A stretch of DNA of 64,000 nt from Thermoproteota archaeon (GTDB taxonomy: Archaea > Thermoproteota > Thermoprotei_A > Sulfolobales > Ignisphaeraceae). Under the pieces are notes generated by a model. The model saw only the letters and a list, made by a program, of their open reading frames with translations. It was not told where the DNA came from and did no database searches. Below, one piece after another: positions 1 through 10,575 of the stretch. The position numbers were made by a program, and so were the translations under genes. Each line of letters opens with the position of its first letter. Positions within the stretch are counted from its first letter, which is position 1. The stretch spans positions 496,001 through 560,000 of the forward strand of contig JAUQPB010000001.1 of the NCBI GenBank assembly GCA_030550585.1. The letters run 5' to 3'.

Positions 1-360
1 TATAGCTAAGATAAAAACCTTCTTGTCTATCTGCTTGTTTATGGCCTCAATCTCGTCTAGGCTTCTAACACCATCTACTACAATTATGCAGCTGGAGTTG
101 CAGGCACGAGCTATTCTCTCTAAAGCAAGTTTTGCTATGGCATCTCTTCCGAATTTTCTTCTCAATTCATTCGCAACGCTAAGCACATTTTCCAATGTTG
201 GTTCTAATCCTCTTCGCATAACTTCATCTCTTACAACATCGCCTAGGGATATAACCGGCAAACCCAGTTCCCTAGCCACATTAGCTACAACACTTTTTCC
301 AGCACCTGGCAAACCAGCTAGCACTATAATAGTCTTGCATATGGGTCCACGATCCAACAT
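1..360 (-). CDS. P-loop nucleotide kinase, UPF0200/dephospho-CoA-kinase-like (3' end truncated by window edge)
   Basis: Reverse complement reads MLDRGPICKTIIVLAGLPGAGKSVVANVARELGLPVISLGDVVRDEVMRRG..., with Walker A GLPGAGKS. The + strand ORF 23..409 is antisense to this. Confidence 0.8.
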   Translation of the reverse strand, partial: MLDRGPICKTIIVLAGLPGAGKSVVANVARELGLPVISLGDVVRDEVMRRGLEPTLENVLSVANELRRKFGRDAIAKLALERIARACNSSCIIVVDGVRSLDEIEAINKQIDKKVFILAI

Positions 361-520
361 GTTAACATCACCTTTTCCGCAAGCATCATTTGCTGTTTTT
401 ATGAATTAAGGCTCTGTAATCTATTTTTGATATGAATAATCTTGATCCGATATTTATATTTGTATAAAGATCTTCATTTGCAAATAGATTGTATTGTTTT
501 TTACTCATGGACACGTTTAA

Positions 521-530
521 TTTAAATACC
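521..530 (+). promoter_or_regulatory. Putative archaeal TATA box upstream of SAH hydrolase
   Basis: tttaaatacc, about 45-50 nt upstream of the start region. Confidence 0.4.
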
Positions 531-574
531 TAAGATGATAGACAAAACATTAGCTATATTGGGGTGTAAAAGCC

Positions 575-1819
575 TTGAGCTATAAAGTAAAGGATATGAG
601 TCTTGCTGAGAGGGGTAAAAAGCAGATTGAATGGGCCCGTATGCACATGCCTGTTTTAAGAATTATTGCAGATGAGTTTAGCAGAGAAAAGCCTTTAAAA
701 GGTATAAGAATTGCAGCTGTTTTGCATGTTACTAAGGAGACGGCTGTTCTAGTTGAGACATTGGTAGCTGGGGGTGCAGAGGTTTGGCTTGCTGCTAGCA
801 ATCCGCTCTCTACGCAAGACGATGTTGCAGCAGCGCTAGCTTCTGAGGGGGTTCATGTATATGCTTGGAGAGGTGAAACAGAGGAAGAATACTTCAATGC
901 AATAAAGACTATTGCTAGTGCAGAGCCGCAGATAGTCATTGATGACGGTGGAGATCTACATGCACATCTTCATAGCGCGGCCCAGGAAATTGCGAAGAAA
1001 GTGTTTGGAGGTACTGAAGAAACTACGACAGGGGTTCATAGGCTAAAGGCCATGGAGAGGCAGGGGATATTGAAGTACCCTGTTATAGCAGTTAACAATG
1101 CGCTAACAAAGTTCATGTTTGATAACAGGTATGGAACTGGTCAAAGTACAATAGATGGTATACTAAGAGCTACAAACATTCTCATAGCTGGTAAGATAGT
1201 TGTTGTTGCCGGCTATGGCTGGGTTGGAAGAGGTATTGCATGGAGGGCCAGAGGAATGGGGGCAAGGGTAATAGTAACAGAGGTCGATCCCATCAGGGCT
1301 CTAGAAGCTGTCATGGATGGGTTTGAGGTTATGAAAATGGATGAGGCAGCTGAAATAGGTGATGTATTTATAACGGCTACTGGAAACATAAATGTTATAA
1401 CGAAAGCTCATTTTGAAAAGATGAAGGATGGAGCGATACTGGCAAATGCAGGCCACTTTGATGTGGAGGTTAGTGTAAAGGACTTGGAGTCGATTGCTAT
1501 TTCAAAAAGAGAGATTAGGGATTGTGTAACAGAGTATGTGTTACCCAATGGGAAAAGGTTTTACCTTCTGGGGAGAGGGAGGCTCGTGAACCTAGTTTGC
1601 GCAGAGGGGCACTCAAGCGAGGTTATGGACATGAGCTTTGCGAACCAAGCATTGGCAGCTAGATACATAGTCGAGAATAGGGGGGTTTTAGAGAGGAAGG
1701 TCTATAACGTGCCACTAGAAATAGATAGGAGGGTAGCAGAGCTAAAGCTGAGATCCATGGGCATAGAAATAGATGTGTTAACAGATGAGCAGAGGAAATA
1801 TTTAGAAAGCTGGATATAG
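575..1819 (+). CDS. ahcY: Adenosylhomocysteinase (S-adenosyl-L-homocysteine hydrolase)
   Basis: Strong family signature: [64 protein letters not shown]. Confidence 0.97.
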   Translation: MSYKVKDMSLAERGKKQIEWARMHMPVLRIIADEFSREKPLKGIRIAAVLHVTKETAVLVETLVAGGAEVWLAASNPLSTQDDVAAALASEGVHVYAWRGETEEEYFNAIKTIASAEPQIVIDDGGDLHAHLHSAAQEIAKKVFGGTEETTTGVHRLKAMERQGILKYPVIAVNNALTKFMFDNRYGTGQSTIDGILRATNILIAGKIVVVAGYGWVGRGIAWRARGMGARVIVTEVDPIRALEAVMDGFEVMKMDEAAEIGDVFITATGNINVITKAHFEKMKDGAILANAGHFDVEVSVKDLESIAISKREIRDCVTEYVLPNGKRFYLLGRGRLVNLVCAEGHSSEVMDMSFANQALAARYIVENRGVLERKVYNVPLEIDRRVAELKLRSMGIEIDVLTDEQRKYLESWI

Positions 1820-1827
1820 TCTTAGAA

Positions 1828-2433
1828 TTATCGATTGAATTCCTTGAAATATAATCTGCCAAGCAGTGATGCGATCCTGTCTGCTACATGAAGAGGGTAT
1901 GGATAGAAATAGTATCTGCACAGTTTTTCAAGAATGGTCTCCACAAACTTCATTGGTAAGCCGATGGAGTGGTATCTCAAGTTTGTTTCCCCAATCTTTA
2001 CGACATTGGAGTGTGAATAGATATTCTCTATGATCGAAAATCTATATGTATAATCGGTAAAATGTTTCTTCAAGGCAAAACGAACTCTCTCTAGGTCAAG
2101 TGCATGTCTAAACATGGTTACCACTGGAATAGAATATATATTGTAAATTCTAAGTGGGTCGATGATATTGAACCCTGCATATGTTACACCATCCAGAAAT
2201 ATTGCATCGATCTCATATTTAGAGGTAGCATCTTCAACTATTTCTATGGCTTTTCGAGTTCCGTCTAGCGAATCTATCGTTATATAGTTTAGAAAGACAT
2301 CAACTATTTTATGATTGCATGTTACAGCACCAACTAGAAGTGTTTTTCTTTTTGGCTCTAACCTCTTATAGAGAACGTTGAAATACCCATCATCTATTCC
2401 CAGAAAGCAGTTGTGATACATATGGATCTTCAC
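1828..2433 (-). CDS. DUF99 family protein
   Basis: [11 protein letters not shown]-terminus, [16 protein letters not shown] and IPVVTMFRH motifs typical of DUF99. Overlaps the 3' end of cdc6. Confidence 0.8.
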   Translation of the reverse strand: MKIHMYHNCFLGIDDGYFNVLYKRLEPKRKTLLVGAVTCNHKIVDVFLNYITIDSLDGTRKAIEIVEDATSKYEIDAIFLDGVTYAGFNIIDPLRIYNIYSIPVVTMFRHALDLERVRFALKKHFTDYTYRFSIIENIYSHSNVVKIGETNLRYHSIGLPMKFVETILEKLCRYYFYPYPLHVADRIASLLGRLYFKEFNR

Positions 2434-3619
2434 TAAGCGCTTTTATTACAACATCTTCTGGGACTGCTAGGGATATAACCCTTGTTTTGCCATATCTCCC
2501 CCGGCTTATGACCCTAGCTGTTATTATGCCTGTCATATCTAGCTCACTTAGAATATCGCTAACCCTTCTCTGTGTAACGCTTTCAATCCCTATTTTTGTG
2601 CACAAGGACTTGTAATGGACGTACACCTCCCCCGTTGTCGTTTTTCCATTGCCAGCCTTCGTAAGGTTTAGAATTGCTAGCAAAACAAGCTTGCTATGCA
2701 AAGGCATAGTCGATATGACCTCGCCCGCTCTATCAACCTCTATTTCTCTTAGAGCTTTATACACATGTTCTGTCAAAACCTTCTCGCTCCCTTCTCTCTC
2801 AGCTATCTCTCCAGCAACTCTCAGTAGATCTAGTGCTCTTCTGGCATCTCCATGTTCTCTAGCAGCTAGTGCTGCACAGAGGCTAATAACAGGTTTGTCT
2901 ATAGCACCTTGTTTAAACGCTATTTTCGCACGTCTAGTGAGTATATCCTCCAACTGTACCGCATTGTAAGGTGGGAATACAAGCTCCACTTCGCCTAGGC
3001 TGCTTCTAACCCTTGGATCAATATCTTCAACAAGCTTCAAATCGTTTGTTATTCCAATTATGGCTATCTTCGAGTTGGCCAGTTCATCACTGCTTCTGGT
3101 TAATCTATATAGTATCTCATCACCACTTCTCTTTATCAAGAAATCAATTTCGTCGAGAACAGCGATCATTATAGATGACCTAGAATCCAAAACCTTTAGA
3201 AATCTTCTATATGCTTCTGCAGTAGATATTCCAGTAAATGGCAACTTCAATCCTATACATTCGGCAAGCTTGACCACAACCCTATATGTTGTATCATCTT
3301 GTCTAGTATTGACATAGCATGGAATGATGTCTACGCCAAGCTCGACGGACTTTCCATACAGTCTCTTCAAAACATATTTAGTCACAGCAGTTTTACCTGT
3401 GCCAGTCAACCCATAGATAAACACATTGCTAGGCTTAGAACCCCTTAGTGCCGGTGCAAGTATCGAACCCAGTTTAGCTATTTGCTCCTCTCTATGAGGA
3501 AGCTCATCAGGTATATACTCTGGTCTCAGAACATCTCTATTAACAAATACACTAGATCTAAGCGTATTCACAAAAATCTTGTCAAGCAAATCATTCACAG
3601 CTTCACTCATAACCCTCAA
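2390..3619 (-). CDS. cdc6: ORC1/Cdc6-type DNA replication initiator
   Basis: AAA+ Walker A ([10 protein letters not shown]), Walker B (AVLDEID), C-terminal winged helix. Confidence 0.95.
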   Translation of the reverse strand: MRVMSEAVNDLLDKIFVNTLRSSVFVNRDVLRPEYIPDELPHREEQIAKLGSILAPALRGSKPSNVFIYGLTGTGKTAVTKYVLKRLYGKSVELGVDIIPCYVNTRQDDTTYRVVVKLAECIGLKLPFTGISTAEAYRRFLKVLDSRSSIMIAVLDEIDFLIKRSGDEILYRLTRSSDELANSKIAIIGITNDLKLVEDIDPRVRSSLGEVELVFPPYNAVQLEDILTRRAKIAFKQGAIDKPVISLCAALAAREHGDARRALDLLRVAGEIAEREGSEKVLTEHVYKALREIEVDRAGEVISTMPLHSKLVLLAILNLTKAGNGKTTTGEVYVHYKSLCTKIGIESVTQRRVSDILSELDMTGIITARVISRGRYGKTRVISLAVPEDVVIKALSEDPYVSQLLSGNR

Positions 3620-3734
3620 TCACACTACACAAGCTTCACATAATAAAAAATAAATAATCTGTTAATATAATTAAATAGTTGAAAACAGCTTTTTAAGCTG
3701 AGTCATACAAATATCTGTGTTGATTAAATAGGTT

Positions 3735-3810
3735 GGGCCGGTAGCTCAGCTGGAAGAGCGCTCGGTTCGCACCCGAGAGGTCCCGGGTTCGAATCCCGGC
3801 CGGTCCACCA
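3735..3810 (+). tRNA. tRNA-Ala(CGC)
   Basis: Cloverleaf: acceptor GGGCCGG/CCGGTCC, anticodon arm CTCGG-TTCGCAC-CCGAG, T-arm CCGGG-TTCGAAT-CCCGG, encoded CCA. Confidence 0.95.
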
Positions 3811-3975
3811 AAACAATTCTTATCTTAGATTTTTGTAGCAGAGCTGGTTGCATTAAAACATGCTGAATAACTTTATTAGATCTTACATAGGGTAAAACTT
3901 TAGTCATAGAAATCTAAAAAGGAGTTTACAAAAAGTTGTTGATCTATAAAAAAGGATCTTGTTTTTATTATATCT

Positions 3976-6117
3976 TTATAAACCGAATAGTATTAGCGGT
4001 ATTATTACCGATGATGATACCGCCATCACTTTGATCATAATGTTTATTGCTGGTCCAGCAGCATCCTTTAATGGGTCTCCAACAGTATCTCCAACAACTG
4101 CTGCCTTATGCGTCTCCGTCCCCTTTCCTCCAAAGTTCCCTGCTTCTATGAATTTCTTTGCGTTGTCCCAAGTGTTTCCAACGTTTCCTTGGAATAGGCC
4201 GAGTAGTAGTCCAGAACCTATAGAACCGGTTAGCAACCCTCCGAGTATTGCCGCACCCTTCCATACATCACCGCTTGCAGGTCCTACTAAGGCTATGATT
4301 ATCGGCATTATTATTGCTAATAATCCTGGTGCTATCAACCTTCTCAAAGCATAGAATGTTACTATCTGTACCGCTCTTTCATAGTCTGGTCTCTCTTTCC
4401 ATTCTAGGATACCTGGCTTCTCCCTAAACTGTCTTCTAATCTCATCAACGAGCCTTCCAGCAGCTGCTGTAACAGCTTGTATAACCATTGCAACGAATAG
4501 AGCTACTGCTACGACACCTATTATTATCCCTCCTATGAAGTAGGCTCCATATTCTGGGTGCCCAGCATTAAATATGGTTTGCATGACCTTGTCTACTCCA
4601 AGATTACTTCTACTCGATAGTACGCTTGCAAAGCTGAAGAGCAATGCTAGTGCTGTTAGAGCTGCAGAGCCTATTGCATATCCCTTCGATATAGATTTCA
4701 TGGTGTTTCCAGCAGAGTCAAGCATGTCTGCAAGCGACCTTACATCTTCTTCATAGCCTGCTTGCTCAGCTAAGCCTGCTGTATTGTCGACTATTGGGCC
4801 GTAGGCATCAGCCGCGACAACTATTGGGGCTGTGGCAAGCATTCCCGTACCTGCTAGCGCAGCTGAGTATATTCCTGCCAACAGCTTTTCTGATGTGCTT
4901 AGCGTAGAGCCTATGGCATATGACCCTATGGCTGCCAACGCTATTGCGACGCTAGGTATGAATGTGCTGTAGAACCCCATGGATAGGCCACTTAGAATTG
5001 TTAGCGCTGGTCCGAACTGCGAGTTTTGGGCAACTATTTTGACTGGTCTGTACATTGGTGAGGTGAAGTAGTCTGAGGTGAATCCAACTATAGCACCAGC
5101 GATTAGCCCTAGCACCCCCACTATGAATGCTGGTGAAATAGATGGTGCTAAAGCATAGGTGATTATACCGTTTATCACAGCTGCGCCAATTATAGATAGA
5201 ATAGATGTTGTTGTCAATGTTCTTCCAGGTTGTTTGAATGGTGATATTGAGACGAATTGTGCTATCGCTATTGATGCTAGAAGAGCCGTAGCACTAAACA
5301 GAACTGGGTACGCCACTAAATCAAGGTTTCCAAGCACAGCAGCTATAGCCATTGGCGCTATCATGCCCTCTACATATGATTCGAATAGGTCTGCACCCAT
5401 TCCAGCACAGTCACCAACATTATCACCAACATTATCTGCAATAACACCTGGGTTCCTAGGATCATCTTCTGGTATCCCAACCTCAACCTTGCCAACAAGG
5501 TCTGCACCAACATCAGCAGCCTTTGTGTATATACCTCCGCCAACTCTAGCAAAGAGCGCAGCTGTGCTAGCACCAAAGGCATATCCTAGCAATATCTGTG
5601 TAACGTTTACAGGATCTGAAAACCCATTCAATGCTATGAAAAGCCCTGCTGTACCCAAAAGACCTATTCCACCAACTAGAAAACCTGTCACAGACCCGCC
5701 TCTAAATGCCAATGCTAGTGCATCTTTTAGACCCCTCCTAATAAGCATATTTAAAACTCTGATATTGCTGAGAACACCCATGAGCATACCGACAATGCTA
5801 ACCGTAGCAGAGCTCAGCCCTCCAAGGAAATACGCTACACCGGTCCATAGCACCAGACTACTGCCGGTAACCACTCCTATAACTATCAAAATTACTGACA
5901 CTATTGAAATTATGGAGAGTATTACAGTGTACTGAGCCTTTATATAGGCAATAGAAGCACTCTTTATATAGCCGTGTATCTGGGCAGCTCTTTTGCTTTT
6001 TTCATCGTCCTCCAAAATTTTAAGCCTTGTTATGTACACTATCAAACCGATGACATATAAAACACCTATTACTCCTGATATCAATCCAAGCCACATGCTC
6101 GTCTCAACTAGTGTCAT
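3976..6117 (-). CDS. hppA: Membrane-bound (H+-translocating) pyrophosphatase
   Basis: DVGADLVGKVEVGIPEDDPRNPGVIADNVGDNVGDCAGMGADLFES and DNAKKFIEAG...GDTVGDPLKDAAGPAINIMIK signatures; multiple TM segments. Confidence 0.97.
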   Translation of the reverse strand: MTLVETSMWLGLISGVIGVLYVIGLIVYITRLKILEDDEKSKRAAQIHGYIKSASIAYIKAQYTVILSIISIVSVILIVIGVVTGSSLVLWTGVAYFLGGLSSATVSIVGMLMGVLSNIRVLNMLIRRGLKDALALAFRGGSVTGFLVGGIGLLGTAGLFIALNGFSDPVNVTQILLGYAFGASTAALFARVGGGIYTKAADVGADLVGKVEVGIPEDDPRNPGVIADNVGDNVGDCAGMGADLFESYVEGMIAPMAIAAVLGNLDLVAYPVLFSATALLASIAIAQFVSISPFKQPGRTLTTTSILSIIGAAVINGIITYALAPSISPAFIVGVLGLIAGAIVGFTSDYFTSPMYRPVKIVAQNSQFGPALTILSGLSMGFYSTFIPSVAIALAAIGSYAIGSTLSTSEKLLAGIYSAALAGTGMLATAPIVVAADAYGPIVDNTAGLAEQAGYEEDVRSLADMLDSAGNTMKSISKGYAIGSAALTALALLFSFASVLSSRSNLGVDKVMQTIFNAGHPEYGAYFIGGIIIGVVAVALFVAMVIQAVTAAAGRLVDEIRRQFREKPGILEWKERPDYERAVQIVTFYALRRLIAPGLLAIIMPIIIALVGPASGDVWKGAAILGGLLTGSIGSGLLLGLFQGNVGNTWDNAKKFIEAGNFGGKGTETHKAAVVGDTVGDPLKDAAGPAINIMIKVMAVSSSVIIPLILFGL

Positions 6118-6629
6118 TACTCGCTACCCCCAAGCTTCATTAATTTGAGATTTGGTTAAGATTTTTCAATATTAAAACCTTGTCTATATACAAGTATACA
6201 CTATAATATAAAACATACCAATGTTACAAACTTTCATCATTTTGTAGCAATCCAGCTCCAATACAATAAAACGACAAACTTTGATGTAATAGGCCATAGA
6301 CTCAAGATTTGTTAATGTAGCATCTTCTATAGCAATGAAAGCGCAAATGTTTGACATGGATGCTAATGATAGAATGGTGAAGGGATGTATTAGCAAGTTC
6401 CTTGTATATCTAGGTGCTACAGTCCTTTGCCATGCTGTTAAAGTGTAGTGTGTTCTCACAAGATTCTTGTAATCTTCTACCGGGAGGGCTCTTCAACATT
6501 TCTTCTACATCTATCCAAGAGCATATTCATTACTGATGTTTGTTGAAAACGTGGAAAATAGTAGTCGTAGAAGCGCATTTTATATGGACGCAAAGAGAAC
6601 GGTGCAGATGGTGTGTATATGTGTGGTTG

Positions 6630-6706
6630 TGGCGGGCCCGCCGGGATTTGAACCCGGGACCTACGGGTTAAAAGCCCGCCGCTCTACCTAGCTGAGCTAC
6701 GGGCCC
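6630..6706 (-). tRNA. tRNA-Lys(TTT)
   Basis: Reverse complement GGGCCCG TA GCTCAGCTAGGTAGAGC G GCGGG-CTTTTAA-CCCGT AGGTC CCGGG-TTCAAAT-CCCGG CGGGCCC G CCA. Confidence 0.93.
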
Positions 6707-6826
6707 TTTCGAATCTTCGAGAGCTATTCTATGTGGTGCTGTGTTTAAAAGGTTTATATGCTTCTTTTCCAGAGTTGAGCTTATAAGCAGTATTTTGAAG
6801 TAATCTATCTCACACTCTATGTTTTT

Positions 6827-7108
6827 ATGCTGTTTTTGGTGTGGTTAATGCCTGGAAAAAGATCTTTACAGGATTTGAGCAAGGTTTTGGAGCATGAGCT
6901 TGTGCCAAAGCATGAGGTTTTAAGTGTTGAAGAAGGTTTAGAGATACTGCGAAGATATGGTATTAAACCGGAGCAATTGCCTTGGCTTCGAGCAAGCGAT
7001 CCTGTAGCAAGAGCTATTGGTGCTAAGCCTGGGGATATAGTAAGGATATATAGGAGGAGTCCAACAGCAGGCGAAATAGTTGTCTATAGATATGTTGTTC
7101 CTGGGTAG
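6827..7108 (+). CDS. rpoH: DNA-directed RNA polymerase subunit H (Rpo5)
   Basis: [11 protein letters not shown]...[33 protein letters not shown]; lies directly upstream of rpoB. True start may be the internal Met at about 6848. Confidence 0.95.
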   Translation: MLFLVWLMPGKRSLQDLSKVLEHELVPKHEVLSVEEGLEILRRYGIKPEQLPWLRASDPVARAIGAKPGDIVRIYRRSPTAGEIVVYRYVVPG

Positions 7109-7114
7109 ATCCAT

Positions 7115-10100
7115 ATGAGCAGCATATCCATACTAGATAAGGGCGATGTCCATGCTTCGCTAGGTCCAATACCGCAGCCGCATCCACAATCAAAAATTCT
7201 TTCACCAGATGACAGATGGGCTATAATAGAGGCTTTTATAAAGGAGAAGGGTATTACAAAGCATCATATAGAATCCTATAACACGTTTTTAGAGAGAACA
7301 TTAAGAGAAATAATAATGGAGGAGCCGATCATAGAAACTTCAATTCCCGGCTATAAACTCGTTATAAAAGACTTTAGACTAGGTGAGCCACAGGTAAGAG
7401 AAGTTGATGGGAGTATAAATAGAAACATAACGCCTATGGAATGCAGACACAGAGATCTAACATATGCTATACCAATATACCTAACAATAGTTCCTATAGA
7501 AAACAATGTTGCTGGAGCACCTGTTGAAGTTATGATAGGAGAAATACCCCTCATGGTCAAGTCGAGTAGGGATCCGATAACGAAGCTTAGTGAGGAGGAT
7601 CTTATTAAGATAGGTGAGGATCCAAGAGATCCTGGAGGATATTTCATAATAGATGGTACAGAAAGGATAATTGTTGCTCAGGAAGATCTAGCGCCAAACA
7701 GGGTTATAGTCGACTATGGTCAAGAGGGTCTAAATATTACCCATACAGCAAAGGTGATATCATCTACAACAGGTTTTAGAGTGCCTGTGATTCTTGACAG
7801 GCATAAGGATGGCACTTTACACATCTCATTTCCAGCAGTTCCAGGTAAAATACCGTTTGTTGTTATGATGCGAGCACTTGGAATGGAGACTGACAGAGAC
7901 ATTGCATTGGCTGTATCTCCCGACCCAGATATACAGAAGGAGCTATTTGCATCTTTTGTTCAAGCAAGTGATATTGCAACAGTCGATGATGCTTTAGACT
8001 ACATAGGTTCTAGGGTTGCAATAGGACAGGTAAGAGAGAGTAGAATTGAAAGAGCTAAGTATATACTTGATCACTATTTCCTCCCCCACCTGGGGACCAG
8101 ACCCGAGGATAGGGTAAAGAAAGCTCTCTTCCTAGGGCAAATGGCATGCAAATTAATAGAGTTTGTCTTGGGGAGAAGACCTGCCGATGACAAAGATCAT
8201 TATGCCAACAAGAGGATAAGGCTTGCTGGGGATATGCTAGCACTTCTGTTTAGAGTTGCTTTCAAAGCATTTCTAAGAGATCTGAGATACCAGGTTGAGA
8301 GAGCGAAGGTTAAGGAGAGAAGGGTGAACATAGGGCTATATGTTAGAAGCGACATTATTACAGAGAGAATTAGGCATGCTATGGCAACTGGCACATGGAT
8401 TGGTGGAAGAACAGGCGTAAGCCAGATAATAGACAGAACAAACTGGCTGTCATCGCTAAGCCATATGAGAAGAGTTATCTCGCCATTAAGTAGAAGCCAA
8501 CCCCATTTCGAGGCTAGAGATCTACATGGCACACAGTTTGGAAGGCTATGCCCATTCGAAACGCCTGAAGGGCCTAACTGCGGGCTTGTCAAAAACCTTG
8601 CACTAATGGTTACAATATCTGTTGGTGTACCTGAAGAGGAGGTGCTAAATGCCTTATATTCGCTAGGACTGATGCCACTTATAGAGGTTTTCAACAAGCT
8701 TAGAAACAATGAGCTAGACTATGAGACTGTGTCTAAGTGGAGTAAGGTTTATTTAAATGGAACATTAGTAGGTTATGTTGCTGATGGAGAAACATTTGTC
8801 AAGACTATCAGGGATCTGAGAAGAGCTGGGAAAATAAGTTATGAGGTTAATGTAGCTCACTACAAGACTCAATACATAAATGAGGTTTACATCAACTGTG
8901 ATTCTGGCAGAATGCTCAGACCGCTTCTCATAGTTGAGAATGGAAGATTAAAGATATCAAAAGAACATATAGAAAGGATTAGAAATGGAGAGCCTTTCGA
9001 AATTCTGTTGAAAGAGGGAGTTGTCGAGCTATTGGATCCAGAAGAAGAGGAGAATGCGCTAATAGCGGTTAACCCAGAGGATATAACCGAGGAGACAACA
9101 CATGTTGAGATATGGCCTCCTGCTATAATGGGTGTCTCAGCATCTACAATACCATATGCTGAGCATAACCAGTCCCCTAGAAACGCATACCAATCAGCTA
9201 TGGCTAAACAGGCCCTAGGTTTCTATATGGCTAACTTCCTGCTCAGGGTTGATACAAGATCACATATATTGCACTATCCACAAGTGCCACTCGTCCAAAC
9301 AAGAGCTCTCTCAATAATAGGATACAACGATAGGCCCTCTGGTCAAAACATGGTTGTAGCTGTAATGAGCTATACCGGTTACAATATGGAAGATGCAATA
9401 ATAATGAATAAATCGTCTGTAGATAGAGGGCTTGCAAGGTCGAACTTCTTCAGACTGTATTCAACCGAGGAACTCAAGTATCCGGGCGGTCAAGAGGATA
9501 GGATTGAAATTCCAGATACAAAGGTTATAGGTTATCGGGGCAAGGAGGCATACACAAAACTTGAAGAGGATGGAATGGCAAAGGTCGAGGCAATGGTTAG
9601 AGGAGGCGAGGCTGTTATAGGAAAGACAAGCCCACCAAGATTTGTAGAAGAGTTTAGAGGTTATGGAATTCTAGCACAGAGAAGAAAAGATTCTTCTGTA
9701 ACTGTTAGACATGGTGAGGTTGGGTGGGTTGACGCAGTATTCATATCGACATCTGCTGAGGGCCACAGAATAGTGAAGGTGAAGGTAAGGGACCTTAGAA
9801 TACCTGAGATAGGGGATAAGTTTGCTTCGAGACATGGACAGAAGGGTGTAATAGGAGCTCTAATACCACAATACGACATGCCATTTACAGCAGATGGGAT
9901 AACACCAGATATAATAATCAATCCACATGCGCTACCATCTAGAATGACCTTGGGTCAGCTTATGGAGAGTATAGCTGGTAAAGTAGCTGCACTAAGAGGT
10001 AGGTTTGTCGATGGCACACCATTTTATGAGGAGAGCATAGAGGATTTGAAGAAGCAGTTGTTCGTGTTTGGATATCCAATGGATGGGACAGAGCCTATGT

Positions 10101-10564
10101 ATGATGGTAGGACAGGAGAGCTTATAGGAAATCCAATATTTATTGGGATAGTCTATTACCAGAAGCTTCATCATATGGTTGCAGACAAGATACATGCAAG
10201 GCCGAAGGGTCCTGTGCAGCTTTTGACTAGACAGCCTACGGAAGGTAGGGCAAGAGAGGGTGGGTTGAGGTTTGGTGAGATGGAGAGAGATGCGATAATA
10301 GGCCACGGAGCCTCGGCATTATTGAGAGAGAGAATGCTTGATAGCTCGGATAAGACTATCATCTATGTTTGTGAGCTCTGCGGTTTTATTGGATGGTATA
10401 ACAAGAAGAGGGAGGTATATGAATGTCCAATACATGGTGATAAGGGTGTGCTACACCCGGTGGCGGTTCCATATGCATTTAAGCTATTAATCCAGGAGAT
10501 GATGAGCATGGGTATTAAACCAAGACTAATTTTATCAGATAAACATGAGAAATACGCTATATGA
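7115..10564 (+). CDS. rpoB: DNA-directed RNA polymerase subunit B (Rpo2, unsplit)
   Basis: Full-length RpoB motifs (GYNMEDAIIMNKSSVDRG, GDKFASRHGQKGVIG, C-terminal CELCGF zinc motif). Confidence 0.98.
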   Translation: MSSISILDKGDVHASLGPIPQPHPQSKILSPDDRWAIIEAFIKEKGITKHHIESYNTFLERTLREIIMEEPIIETSIPGYKLVIKDFRLGEPQVREVDGSINRNITPMECRHRDLTYAIPIYLTIVPIENNVAGAPVEVMIGEIPLMVKSSRDPITKLSEEDLIKIGEDPRDPGGYFIIDGTERIIVAQEDLAPNRVIVDYGQEGLNITHTAKVISSTTGFRVPVILDRHKDGTLHISFPAVPGKIPFVVMMRALGMETDRDIALAVSPDPDIQKELFASFVQASDIATVDDALDYIGSRVAIGQVRESRIERAKYILDHYFLPHLGTRPEDRVKKALFLGQMACKLIEFVLGRRPADDKDHYANKRIRLAGDMLALLFRVAFKAFLRDLRYQVERAKVKERRVNIGLYVRSDIITERIRHAMATGTWIGGRTGVSQIIDRTNWLSSLSHMRRVISPLSRSQPHFEARDLHGTQFGRLCPFETPEGPNCGLVKNLALMVTISVGVPEEEVLNALYSLGLMPLIEVFNKLRNNELDYETVSKWSKVYLNGTLVGYVADGETFVKTIRDLRRAGKISYEVNVAHYKTQYINEVYINCDSGRMLRPLLIVENGRLKISKEHIERIRNGEPFEILLKEGVVELLDPEEEENALIAVNPEDITEETTHVEIWPPAIMGVSASTIPYAEHNQSPRNAYQSAMAKQALGFYMANFLLRVDTRSHILHYPQVPLVQTRALSIIGYNDRPSGQNMVVAVMSYTGYNMEDAIIMNKSSVDRGLARSNFFRLYSTEELKYPGGQEDRIEIPDTKVIGYRGKEAYTKLEEDGMAKVEAMVRGGEAVIGKTSPPRFVEEFRGYGILAQRRKDSSVTVRHGEVGWVDAVFISTSAEGHRIVKVKVRDLRIPEIGDKFASRHGQKGVIGALIPQYDMPFTADGITPDIIINPHALPSRMTLGQLMESIAGKVAALRGRFVDGTPFYEESIEDLKKQLFVFGYPMDGTEPMYDGRTGELIGNPIFIGIVYYQKLHHMVADKIHARPKGPVQLLTRQPTEGRAREGGLRFGEMERDAIIGHGASALLRERMLDSSDKTIIYVCELCGFIGWYNKKREVYECPIHGDKGVLHPVAVPYAFKLLIQEMMSMGIKPRLILSDKHEKYAI

Positions 10565-10575
10565 GGTGAGGATAT

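Noticed and set aside
23-409. + strand 128-aa ORF
   Set aside because: Antisense to a clear P-loop kinase on the minus strand.
5159-5935. 258-aa + strand ORF inside the pyrophosphatase gene
   Set aside because: Low-complexity S/T/P-rich translation antisense to a highly conserved gene; a codon-bias artefact.
6230-6250. Minus-strand ATGATGA in the gap near 6240
   Set aside because: No D'/D boxes downstream on that strand.
6184-6459. 91-aa minus ORF in the gap upstream of the pyrophosphatase
   Set aside because: No recognisable family and biased composition; kept only as part of an unexplained-gap finding.
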